Assembly: GCA_000063525.1 (NCBI GenBank)
Contig: CT978603.1
Coordinates: 429,105-493,104, forward strand
Direction: 5' to 3'
DNA length: 64,000 nt
DNA from: Synechococcus sp. RCC307
GTDB lineage: Bacteria > Cyanobacteriota > Cyanobacteriia > PCC-6307 > Cyanobiaceae
The number at the start of each line of letters is the position of its first letter. Within the stretch, counting starts at the first letter, position 1. The position numbers and the translations under genes were made by a program. Under the pieces are notes generated by a model, which did no database searches, was not told the DNA's origin, and saw nothing but the letters and a program-made list of their open reading frames with translations. Shown piece by piece: positions 47,346-57,588 of this stretch.

Positions 47346-47419
47346 CGCCCCCTGTTGGATTCGAACCAACGACCGGCTGCTTAGAAGGCAGCTGCTCTAT
47401 CCAGCTGAGCTAAGGGAGC
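47346..47419 (-). tRNA. tRNA-Arg (anticodon TCT)
   Basis: Reverse strand: acceptor arms at 47413-47419 and 47347-47353 pair (with one G-T), discriminator at 47346. The anticodon stem GCTGC/GCAGC encloses CTTCTAA, anticodon TCT. Its 3' end faces the orphan-gene patch, the usual side for integrated elements, but I found no second copy of the 3' end in the window. Confidence 0.96.
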
Positions 47420-47477
47420 AGACACTCCAATCCTGCCAGTGAAGCTGCTTAGATTGGAGGGCTGTGAAAGCTCCCCA

Positions 47478-48248
47478 ATGGCCCCGGCCCGCCTCAGCGA
47501 CAGCCAGAAGCAGGAGCTGGTGAGCCAGTTCAAGGCTGGCGTGACAGCGGCGGCGCTTGCCGAAGCGTTTGGCTGCAGCCCCAACACGGTGAGCCGCACC
47601 GTGAAAGCTCTGCTCAGCCCCGAGGAGTACGAAGGCCTCAAGCAGAAGCGCAGTGGCCGCGGCACTGCTGCTGTTGCGGTGAAAGAAGACGAGCCCAAGG
47701 CAGACGAACCCGAAACTGAGACCGCACCAGAGGCCCCTTCCCCTGAGGCTGAACTAGAAGCTGATGAGCCGCTGGAGGGCAGTAGCTCTTTGGCCCTTGA
47801 TGACGCCGATGATTTCGGCGCTGATGACAGCGACGAGGAGCTTGATGAGCTCAGCGACGACGACAGCGTTGCTGAAACCTTTGTGGCGATTGCCCCGCTG
47901 CCTGGTCTCGGGGTGATTGATGGCGGGGCCCCTTGCGTCAGTAAGCCGCTGGTGGATGGAAGCTTGCCTTCCACGGTGTATCTGTTGGTCGACCGCGACG
48001 TGGAGCTCAAAGGCACCCCCGTTAAAGACTTCAGCGAGCTGGGTGCTGTGGCGGCCACTGAGATGGAGCACAAGGCGATTGCGCTGTTCAGCAATCCCCG
48101 CCAGGCCAAGCGACAGTGTGGCCGCAGTCAGCGGGTGATCAAGGTGCCGGATTCCGGCGTCTTTGGCCGCACCGCGCCATTCATCCTGGCCCAGGGCATC
48201 AGCCGTATCGTTTTAGAAGGCAGCCTCTACGCCATCCCTGGCGCTTGA
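47478..48248 (+). CDS. HTH protein with acidic linker
   Basis: A 256-residue protein. Residues 1-60 hold a resolvase-like helix-turn-helix (LSDSQKQELVSQFKAGVTAAALAEAFGCSPNTVSRTVKALLS). Residues 65-145 are a very acidic linker (EDEPKADEPE to DDSDEELDELSDDD). A globular C-terminal domain follows (TVYLLVDRDVELKGTPVKDFSELGAVAATEMEHKAIALFSNPRQAKR). The layout is conserved in cyanobacteria as I recall, but the function is unknown. ATG 47478 is chosen over 47439. Confidence 0.72.
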   Translation: MAPARLSDSQKQELVSQFKAGVTAAALAEAFGCSPNTVSRTVKALLSPEEYEGLKQKRSGRGTAAVAVKEDEPKADEPETETAPEAPSPEAELEADEPLEGSSSLALDDADDFGADDSDEELDELSDDDSVAETFVAIAPLPGLGVIDGGAPCVSKPLVDGSLPSTVYLLVDRDVELKGTPVKDFSELGAVAATEMEHKAIALFSNPRQAKRQCGRSQRVIKVPDSGVFGRTAPFILAQGISRIVLEGSLYAIPGA

Positions 48249-48249
48249 G

Positions 48250-48465
48250 TTAGCGCCGCAGCAGCGCGGCAACGCTGCCGCCGCTGAACACCCCGCAGAC
48301 CAGGGCGATGCCCACCACAAAGCCTGTGGGCAGTGGGGCGCTTTGGCCAAAACCAAGCTGCAGTGGTTCGCGCTGGTTGAGGTTTTGGCTGCCCAGACAC
48401 AGCATCACCAGCAGCAGCAAGGAGCTGACCATGGTTCCGGTGAGGAGGCGCAGGCGCAGCAGCAT
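48250..48465 (-). CDS. Small two-helix membrane protein (71 aa)
   Basis: Two hydrophobic helices (LLTGTMVSSLLLLVMLCLG and FVVGIALVCGVFSGGSVAALL) around a polar loop (SQNLNQREPLQLGFGQSA), similar in outline to LapA-like proteins. It converges with the HTH gene (1-nt gap). Function unknown. Confidence 0.6.
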   Translation of the reverse strand: MLLRLRLLTGTMVSSLLLLVMLCLGSQNLNQREPLQLGFGQSAPLPTGFVVGIALVCGVFSGGSVAALLRR

Positions 48466-48485
48466 TTCAACTGGTGGCGATGGGG

Positions 48486-49334
48486 TCAGTCTGCCGCGCT
48501 ATGCAGCAGTGCATAGAGCTCACGTCTGGAGTGGCCGCTGCGGCTGGCCAATTCACGGGCGGCATCGGAGGCGCTGAGGCCACCGGCTTGCAGCTGTTGC
48601 AGCTGCGCGCGCAGAGCATCGGCATTCCAAGCTTCGGGTTCGCTGGCAGGCGCCCCGCCCAGCACCACCGTGCATTCGCCTTGGGGTTTGCAAGCGCTGA
48701 AGTGCTCCAGCGCTGCCGCCAGGGTGGGGCCCACGTGCTGTTCATGGCGCTTGGTGAGCTCGCGGGCCACCTGCACGGGCCGCTCAGCTCCGCAGTGCTC
48801 GATCAGTTCTTTGAGCAGTTGCAGGAGGCGGTGCGGCGCTTCATAGAGAACGCTGGTGCGCTCCTCTTGGGCGATGGCCGTTAGGCGCTGCTGTCGCTCG
48901 CGCCCTTTGGCCGGCAGAAAACCTTCAAAGCAAAAGCGCCCACTGGGCAAGCCACTGCTCACCAAGGCGGTGGTGGCCGCGCAAGGGCCTGGAATGCAAA
49001 TCACGGTGCGGCCTGCCGCGCGAGCCGCCGCCACCAGCTCTTCGCCGGGGTCGCTGATGCCCGGCAGGCCGGCATCACTGATCAAGGCCACAGCTTCGCC
49101 ATCAGCCAGGGCCTGCAGCAGTTCGGGGATGCGCTGCTGCTGGTTGTGCTGGTGGAAGCTGATCAGTTTTTGCTGGATGCCCAGGCCATGCAGCAGCAAG
49201 CCGCTGTGGCGTGTGTCTTCGCAGGCGACGCGGTCAACAGCTGCCAGCAGCTGCTGGGCCCGCGGGGAGAGGTCGCCGCGGTGGCCGATCGGTGTTCCCA
49301 CCAGATAGAGAACCCCGGGGCTGGGCTCCTTCAC
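48486..49334 (-). CDS. rsmI: 16S rRNA (cytidine-1402-2'-O)-methyltransferase RsmI
   Basis: A 282-residue tetrapyrrole-methylase-fold enzyme. LYLVGTPIGHRGDLSPRAQQLL, VACEDTRHSGLLL, GEAVALISDAGLPGISDPGEELVAAA and YEAPHRLLQLLKEL are the RsmI series, binding SAM and the decoding-site helix 44. Complete. Confidence 0.95.
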   Translation of the reverse strand: MKEPSPGVLYLVGTPIGHRGDLSPRAQQLLAAVDRVACEDTRHSGLLLHGLGIQQKLISFHQHNQQQRIPELLQALADGEAVALISDAGLPGISDPGEELVAAARAAGRTVICIPGPCAATTALVSSGLPSGRFCFEGFLPAKGRERQQRLTAIAQEERTSVLYEAPHRLLQLLKELIEHCGAERPVQVARELTKRHEQHVGPTLAAALEHFSACKPQGECTVVLGGAPASEPEAWNADALRAQLQQLQAGGLSASDAARELASRSGHSRRELYALLHSAAD

Positions 49335-49359
49335 AATGGCGCTCGCCTGTGATCAATCC

Positions 49360-50253
49360 ATGATGCCCACCACCGAAGCCATCCTTGTGGTACTGCGGCG
49401 TTTGGTTTGGGAGTCGGCCGATATCCTGCGGGCCTATGCCCGCTCCGAGCAGCCTCCCTTTGGCTATCCCCCCGCCTTGAGTGTGGATAACGGCGGCGAA
49501 GGCCCGGTGAGCGCGGCGGATCTGGCGGTGAATCAACACCTGCTCGATGGCTTTCGCAGCAACTTCCCGGATGCCCCCTGGGCTCTGCTCAGCGAAGAAA
49601 CCGCTGCGGAGCAGCTCACCGCTGGTGTTCCGCTGGATGCCGAATGGCTGTGGATCCTCGATCCGCTCGATGGCACCAAGGATTTCCTGCAGGGCACCGG
49701 CGAGTACGCCGTGCACTTGGCGTTAGTGCACCACCAACGGCCGGTGCTGGGGGTGGTGCTCCAGCCCGAGCGGGAAGAGGTGTGGTTTGGCCTGGTGGAT
49801 GAACAGAAGGCCTGGTGTGAAACCCGCGATGGCACGCAGCGCCCCGCCCAGCTCAGCAGCCGCGTCCAGCGCTCCGATTTGGTGTTGGTGGCGAGCCGCA
49901 ACCACCGCGATGAGCGACTCGAGCGTTTGCTGGAGGCGTTGGCTTTGGGCGACACCAAGGCGATTGGCAGTGTCGGCGGCAAGGTGGCCACGATCCTGCG
50001 TGGGGAGACCGATGTCTACATCTCCCTGTCGGGCCGCAGCGCCCCGAAGGATTGGGACATGGCGGCTCCAGAAGCGGTGCTGCTGGCTGCGGGCGGTGCC
50101 TTCAGCCACGCCGATGGCGCGCCCTTGCTGTACAACGACGGCGATGTGCGCCAAGCCGGCTGCCTGATCGCCAGCAATGGAAAAGCCCAGGCCGAGCTCT
50201 GTGAGCTGGCCCGGGCTTGCCTGGCTGAGATTGATCCAGGCTTTGCGGTTTAG
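49360..50253 (+). CDS. cysQ: 3'(2'),5'-bisphosphate nucleotidase CysQ
   Basis: About 297 residues of the inositol monophosphatase superfamily, removing 3'-phosphoadenosine 5'-phosphate from sulfate assimilation. ALLSEE and [27 protein letters not shown] carry the metal-binding EE and D-P-x-D-G-T motifs; [17 protein letters not shown] is the second metal site. ATG 49360 or 49363 are the likely starts. It overlaps the pnp end by 4 nt (convergent). Confidence 0.93.
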   Translation: MMPTTEAILVVLRRLVWESADILRAYARSEQPPFGYPPALSVDNGGEGPVSAADLAVNQHLLDGFRSNFPDAPWALLSEETAAEQLTAGVPLDAEWLWILDPLDGTKDFLQGTGEYAVHLALVHHQRPVLGVVLQPEREEVWFGLVDEQKAWCETRDGTQRPAQLSSRVQRSDLVLVASRNHRDERLERLLEALALGDTKAIGSVGGKVATILRGETDVYISLSGRSAPKDWDMAAPEAVLLAAGGAFSHADGAPLLYNDGDVRQAGCLIASNGKAQAELCELARACLAEIDPGFAV

Positions 50254-52409
50254 GACTCGCCGATCGGCAGGATCACAGTGGGCTGAGGATCGGAGCCGTC
50301 CTGGGGCACACCGCGCAGGGTGAGGTTGATGCGGCCGCGGTTGTCGATCTCGCGCACGCGAACGCGCACCTCATCGCCAACATTGACCACGTCTTCCACC
50401 TTCTCGACCCGTTGATCGGAGAGCTGGGAGATGTGGATCATGCCTTCCTTGCCAGGAAGGATTTCCACGAAGGCGCCAATCGGGATCACGCGGGTGACCT
50501 TGCCATCGAAGTACTCGCCTTCGCTGACGCGGCGGGTGAGGCCTTCGATGATCTTCTGGGCTTCCTCAGCAGCAGCACCGTCGTGGCTGGCCACGGTGAC
50601 GATGCCGGTGTCCTCGATGTCGATCTTGGTGTTGGTGCGCTCGGTGATGCCCTTGATCGTGCGGCCGCCGGGGCCGATCACGGTGCCGATCAGTTCTGGA
50701 TCGATGCGGAAGCTGAGCCGGCGCGGGGCATGGGGCGACATGGTGTCGCGGGGCTTGTCGAGCGCCTCGAGCATCTTCTCGAGGATGTGCAGACGGGCCG
50801 GACGGGCCTGGGTGACGGCCTCACCGATGGTCTTCATGGCCAGACCGGTGATCTTCATGTCCATCTGCAGGGCGGTGATGCCCTTCTCGGTGCCGGCCAC
50901 CTTGAAGTCCATGTCACCGAGGAAGTCCTCGATGCCTTGGATATCGGTGAGCACGCGCACCTCGCTGCCCTCACGGATCAAGCCCATGGCAGCACCGGCC
51001 ACTGGGGCGGCGATCGGCACGCCGGCATCCATCAGCGCCAGGGTGCTGCCGCATACCGAACCCATGGAGGTGGAGCCGTTGGAGCTCAGCACTTCGGAGA
51101 CCACGCGCAACACGTAGGGGAAGGATTCCTTCGGGGGCAGCACGGGGAGCAGGGCCCGCTCAGCCAAGGCGCCGTGGCCGATCTCGCGGCGACCGGGGGA
51201 GCGCATTGGACGGGTTTCACCCACCGAGTAGGGGGGGAAGTTGTAGTGGTGCAGGTAGTGCTTCTCGTTGGACGGGTTGAGGTCGTCCATCTCCTGGGCA
51301 TCGGAGGGGGTGCCGAGGGTGGCTGTGGAGAGCACCTGGGTGAGCCCGCGCTGGAACAGACCGGAGCCATGTACGCGCTTGGGCAGCACGCCAGCGGCAG
51401 CACTGATCGGACGCACCTGATCGAGGCTGCGGCCATCAACGCGCTTGCCGTCTTTGACGATCTGGGCGCGCATCATCGATTTGGTGAGCGCCTTGAAGCT
51501 GTTGCCCAGCAACTTGCCGTTGCTACTCACAGCGGCGCGCACCGCATCGGTCTCTTTGAGGGCGGCGATGGCCTCAGCAGCCTTGGCCTTAATCGAATCG
51601 AGCTGGCTATCGCGCTCGGCTTTGGTGAGCGTGAACTGGGAGAGCACTGCACCGATGTCTTTGGTGCACTGCTTGGCCAGGTAGTCGGGAACGGTGGTGT
51701 CTTCCGCGGGCTTTTCGGGCACCACTTGCTCGATGCCCAGTTCAGCGATCGTTTCTTTCTGGTGGCGGATCAGCTCGAGGACCGCTTCGTAGCCGAAGTC
51801 GATCGCCTCGATCATGTCCTCTTCCGGCAGCTGTTGGGCGCCGGCTTCCACCATCACCACACCTTCGGCGGTGCCGGCCACCACCAGATCAAGCTCGGAG
51901 CGCTCGATCTCGCGGTAGCTGGGGTTGAGGATGAAGTCGTCGCCCAGCAGGCCGACGCGCACGGCCGCCATCGGTCCGTAGAAGGGGATCTTGGCCAGCA
52001 GGGTGGCCAAAGAAGCGCCGGTCACGGCCAGCACATCGGGCGGGACGCGCTCATCGACCGACATCACGGTGGCCACGATCTGCAGGTCGTCGCGCATCCA
52101 GCTGGGGAACAGCGGACGGATCGGGCGGTCGATCAGGCGGCAGGCGAGGGTGGCGCGCTCAGGTGGGCGGCTCTCACGGCGCATGAAGCTGCCGGGGATG
52201 CGGCCAGCGGCATACAGGCGCTCCTCGTAGTCGCAGGTCAGGGGCAGAAAGTCGATGCCTTCGCGGCCGTTGGCTCTGGTTGCCGTGACGAGAACCGCGG
52301 TATCACCACATTCGATCAAGACGCTGCCGCCGGCCTGGGGCGCGTAACGGCGCGTCGTCAGTCGGATCTCCCTTCCATCAAAGGAGATCGACCGTGTTTC
52401 ACCTTGCAC
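50250..52409 (-). CDS. pnp: Polyribonucleotide nucleotidyltransferase (PNPase)
   Basis: A 719-residue 3'-5' exoribonuclease that also adds tails. Two RNase PH domains (residues about 10-210, and 310-540 with the second-site segment [30 protein letters not shown]) frame a helical linker. KH domain ([24 protein letters not shown]) and S1 domain ([29 protein letters not shown]) end the protein. A long opposite-strand frame across it is a codon-bias shadow. Confidence 0.97.
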   Translation of the reverse strand: MQGETRSISFDGREIRLTTRRYAPQAGGSVLIECGDTAVLVTATRANGREGIDFLPLTCDYEERLYAAGRIPGSFMRRESRPPERATLACRLIDRPIRPLFPSWMRDDLQIVATVMSVDERVPPDVLAVTGASLATLLAKIPFYGPMAAVRVGLLGDDFILNPSYREIERSELDLVVAGTAEGVVMVEAGAQQLPEEDMIEAIDFGYEAVLELIRHQKETIAELGIEQVVPEKPAEDTTVPDYLAKQCTKDIGAVLSQFTLTKAERDSQLDSIKAKAAEAIAALKETDAVRAAVSSNGKLLGNSFKALTKSMMRAQIVKDGKRVDGRSLDQVRPISAAAGVLPKRVHGSGLFQRGLTQVLSTATLGTPSDAQEMDDLNPSNEKHYLHHYNFPPYSVGETRPMRSPGRREIGHGALAERALLPVLPPKESFPYVLRVVSEVLSSNGSTSMGSVCGSTLALMDAGVPIAAPVAGAAMGLIREGSEVRVLTDIQGIEDFLGDMDFKVAGTEKGITALQMDMKITGLAMKTIGEAVTQARPARLHILEKMLEALDKPRDTMSPHAPRRLSFRIDPELIGTVIGPGGRTIKGITERTNTKIDIEDTGIVTVASHDGAAAEEAQKIIEGLTRRVSEGEYFDGKVTRVIPIGAFVEILPGKEGMIHISQLSDQRVEKVEDVVNVGDEVRVRVREIDNRGRINLTLRGVPQDGSDPQPTVILPIGES

Positions 52410-52439
52410 TGGCTCTTATGTCCTGGTTGCTGTCAACTT

Positions 52440-53048
52440 TCATCTTGGCATCCAGGCCCCGCTGCTGACCGCGCTGCTGCCGATCTGCAAGCGGGCTGGC
52501 TGCTGCACGGCTTTGGCCAGGCAGCTGGTGTAGTCCGCATCGCTGAGCTCAAAGCAGCCAAAGCGCTCCAGATGGGGATTGCTGAGCTGCACATCAAAGA
52601 GCTCAAAGCCGCCTTGGCGCAGGGCGCTTTGCAGCTGCACCAGCACCACATTGGAGGCATGGGGCCGGCTGTGGAACATCGATTCACCGATCCAGCAGCG
52701 GCCAATCGCCAGCCCCAGCTGGCCGCCAGCGAGGCCGTGCGCATCCCAGGCTTCGATGCTGTGGGCCCAGCCCAGGCGATGCAGCTCTTGGTAGATGGCC
52801 CTTAATTCCAGGCTGATCCAGGTGCTGGGGCGATCGGCGCAGCCATCCACCACGGCGGCAAAGGCGCTGTTGAGCTTCAGCTCAAAGCGGCCGGGCCGCA
52901 GCTGACGCCGCAGGGAGCGGGGCACATGGAAGCGCTGATCAAGTGGAATCAGTGCCCGGTTGCGGGCACGAAAAAGGCCGAGAGCCCGATCGGGACCCTC
53001 GGCCATGGGAAACCAACCGGCGGCGTAGGCCGCCAGTAGGTCATTCAC
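52440..53048 (-). CDS. aat: Leucyl/phenylalanyl-tRNA-protein transferase
   Basis: A 202-residue N-end-rule enzyme attaching Leu or Phe to proteins with N-terminal Lys/Arg. [50 protein letters not shown] and [15 protein letters not shown] are family signatures. ATGA overlap with rpsN (53045-53048). Confidence 0.93.
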   Translation of the reverse strand: MNDLLAAYAAGWFPMAEGPDRALGLFRARNRALIPLDQRFHVPRSLRRQLRPGRFELKLNSAFAAVVDGCADRPSTWISLELRAIYQELHRLGWAHSIEAWDAHGLAGGQLGLAIGRCWIGESMFHSRPHASNVVLVQLQSALRQGGFELFDVQLSNPHLERFGCFELSDADYTSCLAKAVQQPARLQIGSSAVSSGAWMPR

Positions 53049-53347
53049 CAGCTGGACTTGACCACACCGGGCAGCAGGCCTTTGTGGGCGCGCTCACGCA
53101 GCTGGTTGCGGCACAGGCCGAAATCTCTGTAGACGCCACGGGGCTTGCCGGTGGCCCAGCAGCGGTTGCGCATGCGGGTGGGGGCGCTGTTGCGGGGCAG
53201 CTGTTGGATCTTGCGGTGGATCTCCAGCCGCTCCATGGGATCAGCAGCGTTGGCGAACGCCTCCATCAGGGCCGACCGCTTGGCGGCGAAGCGCTCCACC
53301 ATTTTTTTGCGCTTCACATCCCGCGCGATCATCGACTTCTTCGCCAT
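53045..53347 (-). CDS. rpsN: 30S ribosomal protein S14
   Basis: A 100-residue S14 of the long bacterial type: [23 protein letters not shown] at the N-terminus, [51 protein letters not shown] at the C-terminus. No CxxC zinc pairs, as in most cyanobacteria. It is transcribed together with aat, overlapping it by four bases. Confidence 0.97.
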   Translation of the reverse strand: MAKKSMIARDVKRKKMVERFAAKRSALMEAFANAADPMERLEIHRKIQQLPRNSAPTRMRNRCWATGKPRGVYRDFGLCRNQLRERAHKGLLPGVVKSSW

Positions 53348-53395
53348 GCGGCAGCCCGGATTGGAATCAGGAATCCGCCAGCATAAACGATGGGT

Positions 53396-54484
53396 TTAGT
53401 TGCCCATCAACTGACGCACCAAGCTCAGTTGGCTGGTGTCTTTGACGATCAGCACCGCGCTGAGGCCCAGCAGCAGCACCAAGCCCGATTGCATGAAGGC
53501 CATTTGAATTCGCTCCGGCAGCGGCCGGCCGCGCAGGCCTTCGATCAGCAGCAGCACGAACTGGCCGCCATCGAGCATGGGCAGCGGCAGGGCGTTGAGC
53601 ACCGCCAGGTTGATGGAGATCAGCGCGGTGAACAGGAACAGGCTGGAGCCGCCTTGCTCAGCCAGCTGGGCCCCCATCTCCACGATCTTCACCGGGCCTG
53701 ACACCTGCGAAGCGGTTTCACCGAAGTTGGTGATCAGGGTCCAAAAGCCATCGATGGTGCGGGTCCAAATCGCGGCGAAGTCGCGATTGGCGCGGCTGAT
53801 CACCTCCAGCGGATTGGCGGGGCGGCGGAAGTTCTCCACTCCAGCGGGCTGCAACTGAGCGCCAATGCGGCCGCTGCCACCCAGATCAGCCGGAATCATC
53901 GGCACGCTGAGGGTTTCACCCTGGCGCTTGATTTCCACTTGCAATTCCTGGCTGGGGGAGCTTTTGACGGCATCCACCAGGGTTTGCACGGCGGTGCTGC
54001 CGCCACCAAGGGGTTGGCCATTGAGGCCGATCAGCGTGTCGCCGGGCTCCAGGCCCGCTCGCGCGGCGGCCTGCTGGGGCTGCACGCCAGTGACGAGCAC
54101 ACCACCTGTGGCGCTGAAGCCCGAAGGGATGCCCACCACCAGGCCCTGACCCACCAACACAACCCAAGCCAGGATCACGTTGGCAATCACACCAGCGGCG
54201 ATCACCAGGGCGCGTTGGGAGAGGGGCCGGTTTTTGAGTAGATCGGGATCGCGCGGGTCGATGTCGTTATCGGGCTCATCTTCTGGGAAGGCGACAAAGC
54301 CGCCCAGGGGGATCAGCCGCAGGGCATAGAGCACACCATTGCGCTGCTTTTGCAGCAGGGCTGGGCCAAAGCCCACGTTGAAACTGGTGACCCGGATGCC
54401 CTGGCAAACAGCGGCCAGGAAATGGCCCGCTTCGTGCACCACCACCAGCAGCGCCAGGATTAATAGCGCTGAAAGCACCCCCAC
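53396..54484 (-). CDS. rseP: Site-2 RIP metalloprotease RseP
   Basis: A 362-residue intramembrane protease that releases regulators from anti-sigma factors. The zinc site LLVVVHEAGHFLAAVC near residue 16, one PDZ domain (VTGVQPQQAAARAGLEPGDTLIGLNGQ) and the second catalytic motif NALPLPMLDGGQFV in the fourth helix region are intact. Confidence 0.95.
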   Translation of the reverse strand: MGVLSALLILALLVVVHEAGHFLAAVCQGIRVTSFNVGFGPALLQKQRNGVLYALRLIPLGGFVAFPEDEPDNDIDPRDPDLLKNRPLSQRALVIAAGVIANVILAWVVLVGQGLVVGIPSGFSATGGVLVTGVQPQQAAARAGLEPGDTLIGLNGQPLGGGSTAVQTLVDAVKSSPSQELQVEIKRQGETLSVPMIPADLGGSGRIGAQLQPAGVENFRRPANPLEVISRANRDFAAIWTRTIDGFWTLITNFGETASQVSGPVKIVEMGAQLAEQGGSSLFLFTALISINLAVLNALPLPMLDGGQFVLLLIEGLRGRPLPERIQMAFMQSGLVLLLGLSAVLIVKDTSQLSLVRQLMGN

Positions 54485-54505
54485 AAGCTCACCTCAAGAA
54501 GAGGA

Positions 54506-55783
54506 TCATTGTGGCGTGAGTCGTTCGCGACCGAAGTACGGCACCAACGCAGCGGGCAATTGGATGCTGCCGTCGGGCTGCTGACCGTTCTCCAGCAGGG
54601 CCGCCATGGTGCGACCGATCGCTAGGCCACTGCCATTGAGGGTGTGCAGCAGCTGGGTGCCTTTGCCCTCTTTGAAGCGAATGGCTGAGCGCCGCGCTTG
54701 GAAATCACCGCAGGTGCTGCAGCTGGAAATTTCCCGGTAGGAGCCAGCTCCAGGCAGCCACACCTCCAGGTCGTAGGTGCGGGCCGCCGAGAAGCCCATG
54801 TCGCCGGTGCAGAGCTCCAGGCGCCGGTAGGGCAGCTCGAGGGCTTCCAGAACGGCTTCGGCATCGAGTGTCAGCTGCTCGTGGGCCTCAGCTGATTTTT
54901 CGGGGTGGCAGAACCAATAGAGCTCAACCTTGTTGAACTGGTGCAGGCGAATCAGGCCGCGGGTGTCGCGCCCGTAGCTGCCGGCTTCACGGCGGAAGCA
55001 GGGCGTGTAGGCGGCGTACTTGAGCGGCAGCTGCTCAACGGCAATCACCTCATCGCGATGCAGCGAGGTGAGCGGCACTTCGGCGGTGGGGGTGAGCCAG
55101 AGGTCGTCGTCGGCGCAGCGGAAGCTTTCTTCGGCGAATTTGGGCAGCTGGCCGGATCCGGTGAGGCTGGCGCTGTTCACCAGGATCGGCGGCATCACCT
55201 CGGTGTAGCCCTTGGTGCTGTGCAGATCGAGCATGAAGCTGATCAGGGCGCGCTCTAGCCGGGCGCCATCCCCCATCAAGGTGATGAAACGGCTCTGGGC
55301 AATGCGCACGGAGCGCTCAGTTTCAAACAGGCCGAGGCGATCAGCCAGCTGCCAGTGCTCTTCGAGGTCTTTGCCCTGGCGCGGTTCGCCCCAACGCTTC
55401 ACCTCAACGTTGTCGGCCTCGCTTTTGCCCTCGGGGGCATCGGCTGAGGGCAGGTTGGGCAGGGCCAGCAGCTGTTCGCGCAGCTTGGCTTCCAGACCTT
55501 TTTCTTCCTCTTCCAGAACCGCCACCTGCTGCTTGATGCGGTTGCCCTTTTCGCGCAGGGCCTTCACCTCATCGCTGTCGGGGGCGGCGCCGCCTTTGAT
55601 CAGCATCCCCACCTCTTTGCCGGTGCGGTTGCCTTCGGCTTGCAGATTGCTGCGCTGCTCTTCGAGGTCGCGCTCTTGTTTGGCGATCAGCTGCAGCTTG
55701 GTGAGGTCCACCTCCATGCCGCGCCTGCCCAATTGCTGGCTAATCAGCTCAGGGTTGTCGCGCAGCAGGCGCTGATCCAGCAC
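54506..55783 (-). CDS. serS: Seryl-tRNA synthetase
   Basis: A 425-residue class II synthetase. The N-terminal coiled-coil tRNA arm spans residues about 35-95; motif 2 (CFRREAGSYGRDTRGLIRLHQFNKVELY), the serine-binding LELCTGDMGFSAARTYDLEVWLPGAGSYREISSCSTCGDFQARR and motif 3 (TLNGSGLAIGRTMAALLEN) are complete. Confidence 0.97.
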   Translation of the reverse strand: MLDQRLLRDNPELISQQLGRRGMEVDLTKLQLIAKQERDLEEQRSNLQAEGNRTGKEVGMLIKGGAAPDSDEVKALREKGNRIKQQVAVLEEEEKGLEAKLREQLLALPNLPSADAPEGKSEADNVEVKRWGEPRQGKDLEEHWQLADRLGLFETERSVRIAQSRFITLMGDGARLERALISFMLDLHSTKGYTEVMPPILVNSASLTGSGQLPKFAEESFRCADDDLWLTPTAEVPLTSLHRDEVIAVEQLPLKYAAYTPCFRREAGSYGRDTRGLIRLHQFNKVELYWFCHPEKSAEAHEQLTLDAEAVLEALELPYRRLELCTGDMGFSAARTYDLEVWLPGAGSYREISSCSTCGDFQARRSAIRFKEGKGTQLLHTLNGSGLAIGRTMAALLENGQQPDGSIQLPAALVPYFGRERLTPQ

Positions 55784-55823
55784 GGCCTCAGGGCAGGTGG
55801 GCGGAGCTTACGAGGCAGGTGCC

Positions 55824-56090
55824 TCAGAGCACCTGCACCACTTCGCTCACCTCGGGAATGGCTTCGCGCAGCTTGCGCTCAATGCCCATCTTCAAAGTCA
55901 TGGTGCTGCTGGGGCAGGAGCCGCAGGCGCCCTGCAAACGCACCTTCACGATCGGGCCGTCGATCTCCACGACTTCCACATTGCCGCCATCAGCCATCAG
56001 GAATGGTCTGAGCTCATCGAGGGTGCGCTCCACGTTCTCCAGGGTTAGGGCCTGGGGATCGTTGGTGGCGGCCGCGGTATCGGTGGTCAT
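55824..56090 (-). CDS. nfu: NifU-like Fe-S cluster scaffold (Nfu)
   Basis: An 88-residue stand-alone Nfu domain: [22 protein letters not shown] and [34 protein letters not shown]. The CxxC in ACGSCPS binds a bridging 4Fe-4S cluster; in cyanobacteria this protein feeds photosystem I and other Fe-S proteins. Confidence 0.94.
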   Translation of the reverse strand: MTTDTAAATNDPQALTLENVERTLDELRPFLMADGGNVEVVEIDGPIVKVRLQGACGSCPSSTMTLKMGIERKLREAIPEVSEVVQVL

Positions 56091-56133
56091 GGCAGCAAGC
56101 TGTTTGCTAGTTGAAGCCTAAAAGCTGGCAGGC

Positions 56134-57567
56134 GTGACTGATCGTTACGACGCGGTGCTGGTGGGCGCCGGAATCATGGGCGCCACCCTGGCGGCGCTGC
56201 TGCATGAGCTGGATCCAGCCATGCGGCTGCTGATGCTGGAGCGTCTCGATGGGCCTGCCCTCGAGAGCAGTGCAGCGGCCAATAACGCCGGCACCGGCCA
56301 TGCCGCCAATTGCGAGCTGAACTACACGCCGCAGCAGGCCGATGGCAGCGTTGCCACCGCCAAGGCCTTGGCGATCAATGCCGCTTTTGAGCGCAGCTTG
56401 GAGTTTTGGGCCACGTTGCGCGAGCGCGGCGAGCTCGACACCCCGGCTTTTCTCAATTCGGTGCCCCACATCAGCTTTGTCTGGGGGCAAGGCGATGTGG
56501 CGTTTCTGCGCCAGCGCCACCAACAGCTCAGCGCTCTGCCTGCTTTTGCCGGCATGGAGTGGAGCAGCGACCCTGCCGAGTTGGCGGAGTGGATGCCCTT
56601 GGTGATGCAGGGGCGAGGCGCATCAGAGCCCGTGGCCGCGACGCGCATCTCCAGAGGCACCGATGTGGATTTCGGCAGCCTGACGCGGCTGTATTTGCAG
56701 GATCTGCAGCGCAGTGGTGCCTTGGAGCTGCGCACCGGTTGTGAGGTCAACGACCTCACGCGCAAGTCCAACGGCGATTGGAGCGTTGAGCTTGCTGGCG
56801 GCGAGCGGGTGCAAACACCGTTTGTGTTCCTCGGTGCTGGCGGCGGGGCCTTACCGCTGTTGCAGCGCTCCACAATCCCGGAAGCCAAGGCCTTTGCCGG
56901 CTTCCCGGTGAGCGGCCAGTGGCTGGTGTGTGGTGATAACCAGCTGGCCAGTCGTCATCTGGCCAAGGTGTACGGCAAAGCCAAGGTGGGCGCACCGCCG
57001 ATGTCGGTGCCGCACCTCGACACGCGCTTCATTAATGGCGAGCGATCGTTGCTGTTCGGCCCCTTTGCCGGCTTCAGCACCAAGTTTCTCAAGCAGGGCT
57101 CGCTGCTGGATCTGCCCCGCTCAGTGCGCATCGGCAACCTGCTGCCGATGCTGCAGGTGGGGGCCGGCAACTTCCCCTTGGTGCAGTACTTGATCAATCA
57201 GCTGCGCCAAAGCCCGGAGCAGCGGCTGGAGGCGTTGCAGCAATTCCTGCCCCAGGCTGAGGCCAGCGACTGGACCCTGTCGGTGGCGGGCCAGCGGGTT
57301 CAAATCATCAAAAACGGTCCCAAGGGCGGCCAGTTGCAGCTGGGCACTGAAGTGGTGGCCGCCGCTGATGGCTCGCTGGCTGCGTTGCTGGGGGCTTCGC
57401 CTGGAGCGAGCACCGCCGTCACGACCATGCTGGAGGTGCTCGAGCGCTGCTTTGCCAGCCGTTTGGCCACTCCTGCTTGGCAAGAGCGGCTCAAGGCGTT
57501 GTTCCCCAGCTGGGGCGGCGATGTGCTCAGCAGCCGCAGCCGCAATACAGCGGTGCTGGGGCTCTAG
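56134..57567 (+). CDS. mqo: Malate:quinone oxidoreductase
   Basis: A 477-residue membrane-associated FAD enzyme of the Mqo family, oxidising malate and reducing quinone. [24 protein letters not shown] binds [80 protein letters not shown] and the final second FAD site are typical. GTG start at 56134, divergent from nfu. Confidence 0.95.
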   Translation: MTDRYDAVLVGAGIMGATLAALLHELDPAMRLLMLERLDGPALESSAAANNAGTGHAANCELNYTPQQADGSVATAKALAINAAFERSLEFWATLRERGELDTPAFLNSVPHISFVWGQGDVAFLRQRHQQLSALPAFAGMEWSSDPAELAEWMPLVMQGRGASEPVAATRISRGTDVDFGSLTRLYLQDLQRSGALELRTGCEVNDLTRKSNGDWSVELAGGERVQTPFVFLGAGGGALPLLQRSTIPEAKAFAGFPVSGQWLVCGDNQLASRHLAKVYGKAKVGAPPMSVPHLDTRFINGERSLLFGPFAGFSTKFLKQGSLLDLPRSVRIGNLLPMLQVGAGNFPLVQYLINQLRQSPEQRLEALQQFLPQAEASDWTLSVAGQRVQIIKNGPKGGQLQLGTEVVAAADGSLAALLGASPGASTAVTTMLEVLERCFASRLATPAWQERLKALFPSWGGDVLSSRSRNTAVLGL

Positions 57568-57588
57568 CGCTCAGCAGCGCGGCTTGGA

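Noticed and set aside
47346-47419. Complete integrated element bounded by a repeated tRNA-Arg 3' end
   Set aside because: No second copy of the tRNA 3' sequence and no recognisable integrase were found in the window.
50412-52805. Very long plus-strand open frame (797 codons) across pnp and aat
   Set aside because: It is Gly/His/Gln/Ala-rich with no recognisable motif and lies opposite two certain genes; GC-rich codon bias produces such antisense frames.
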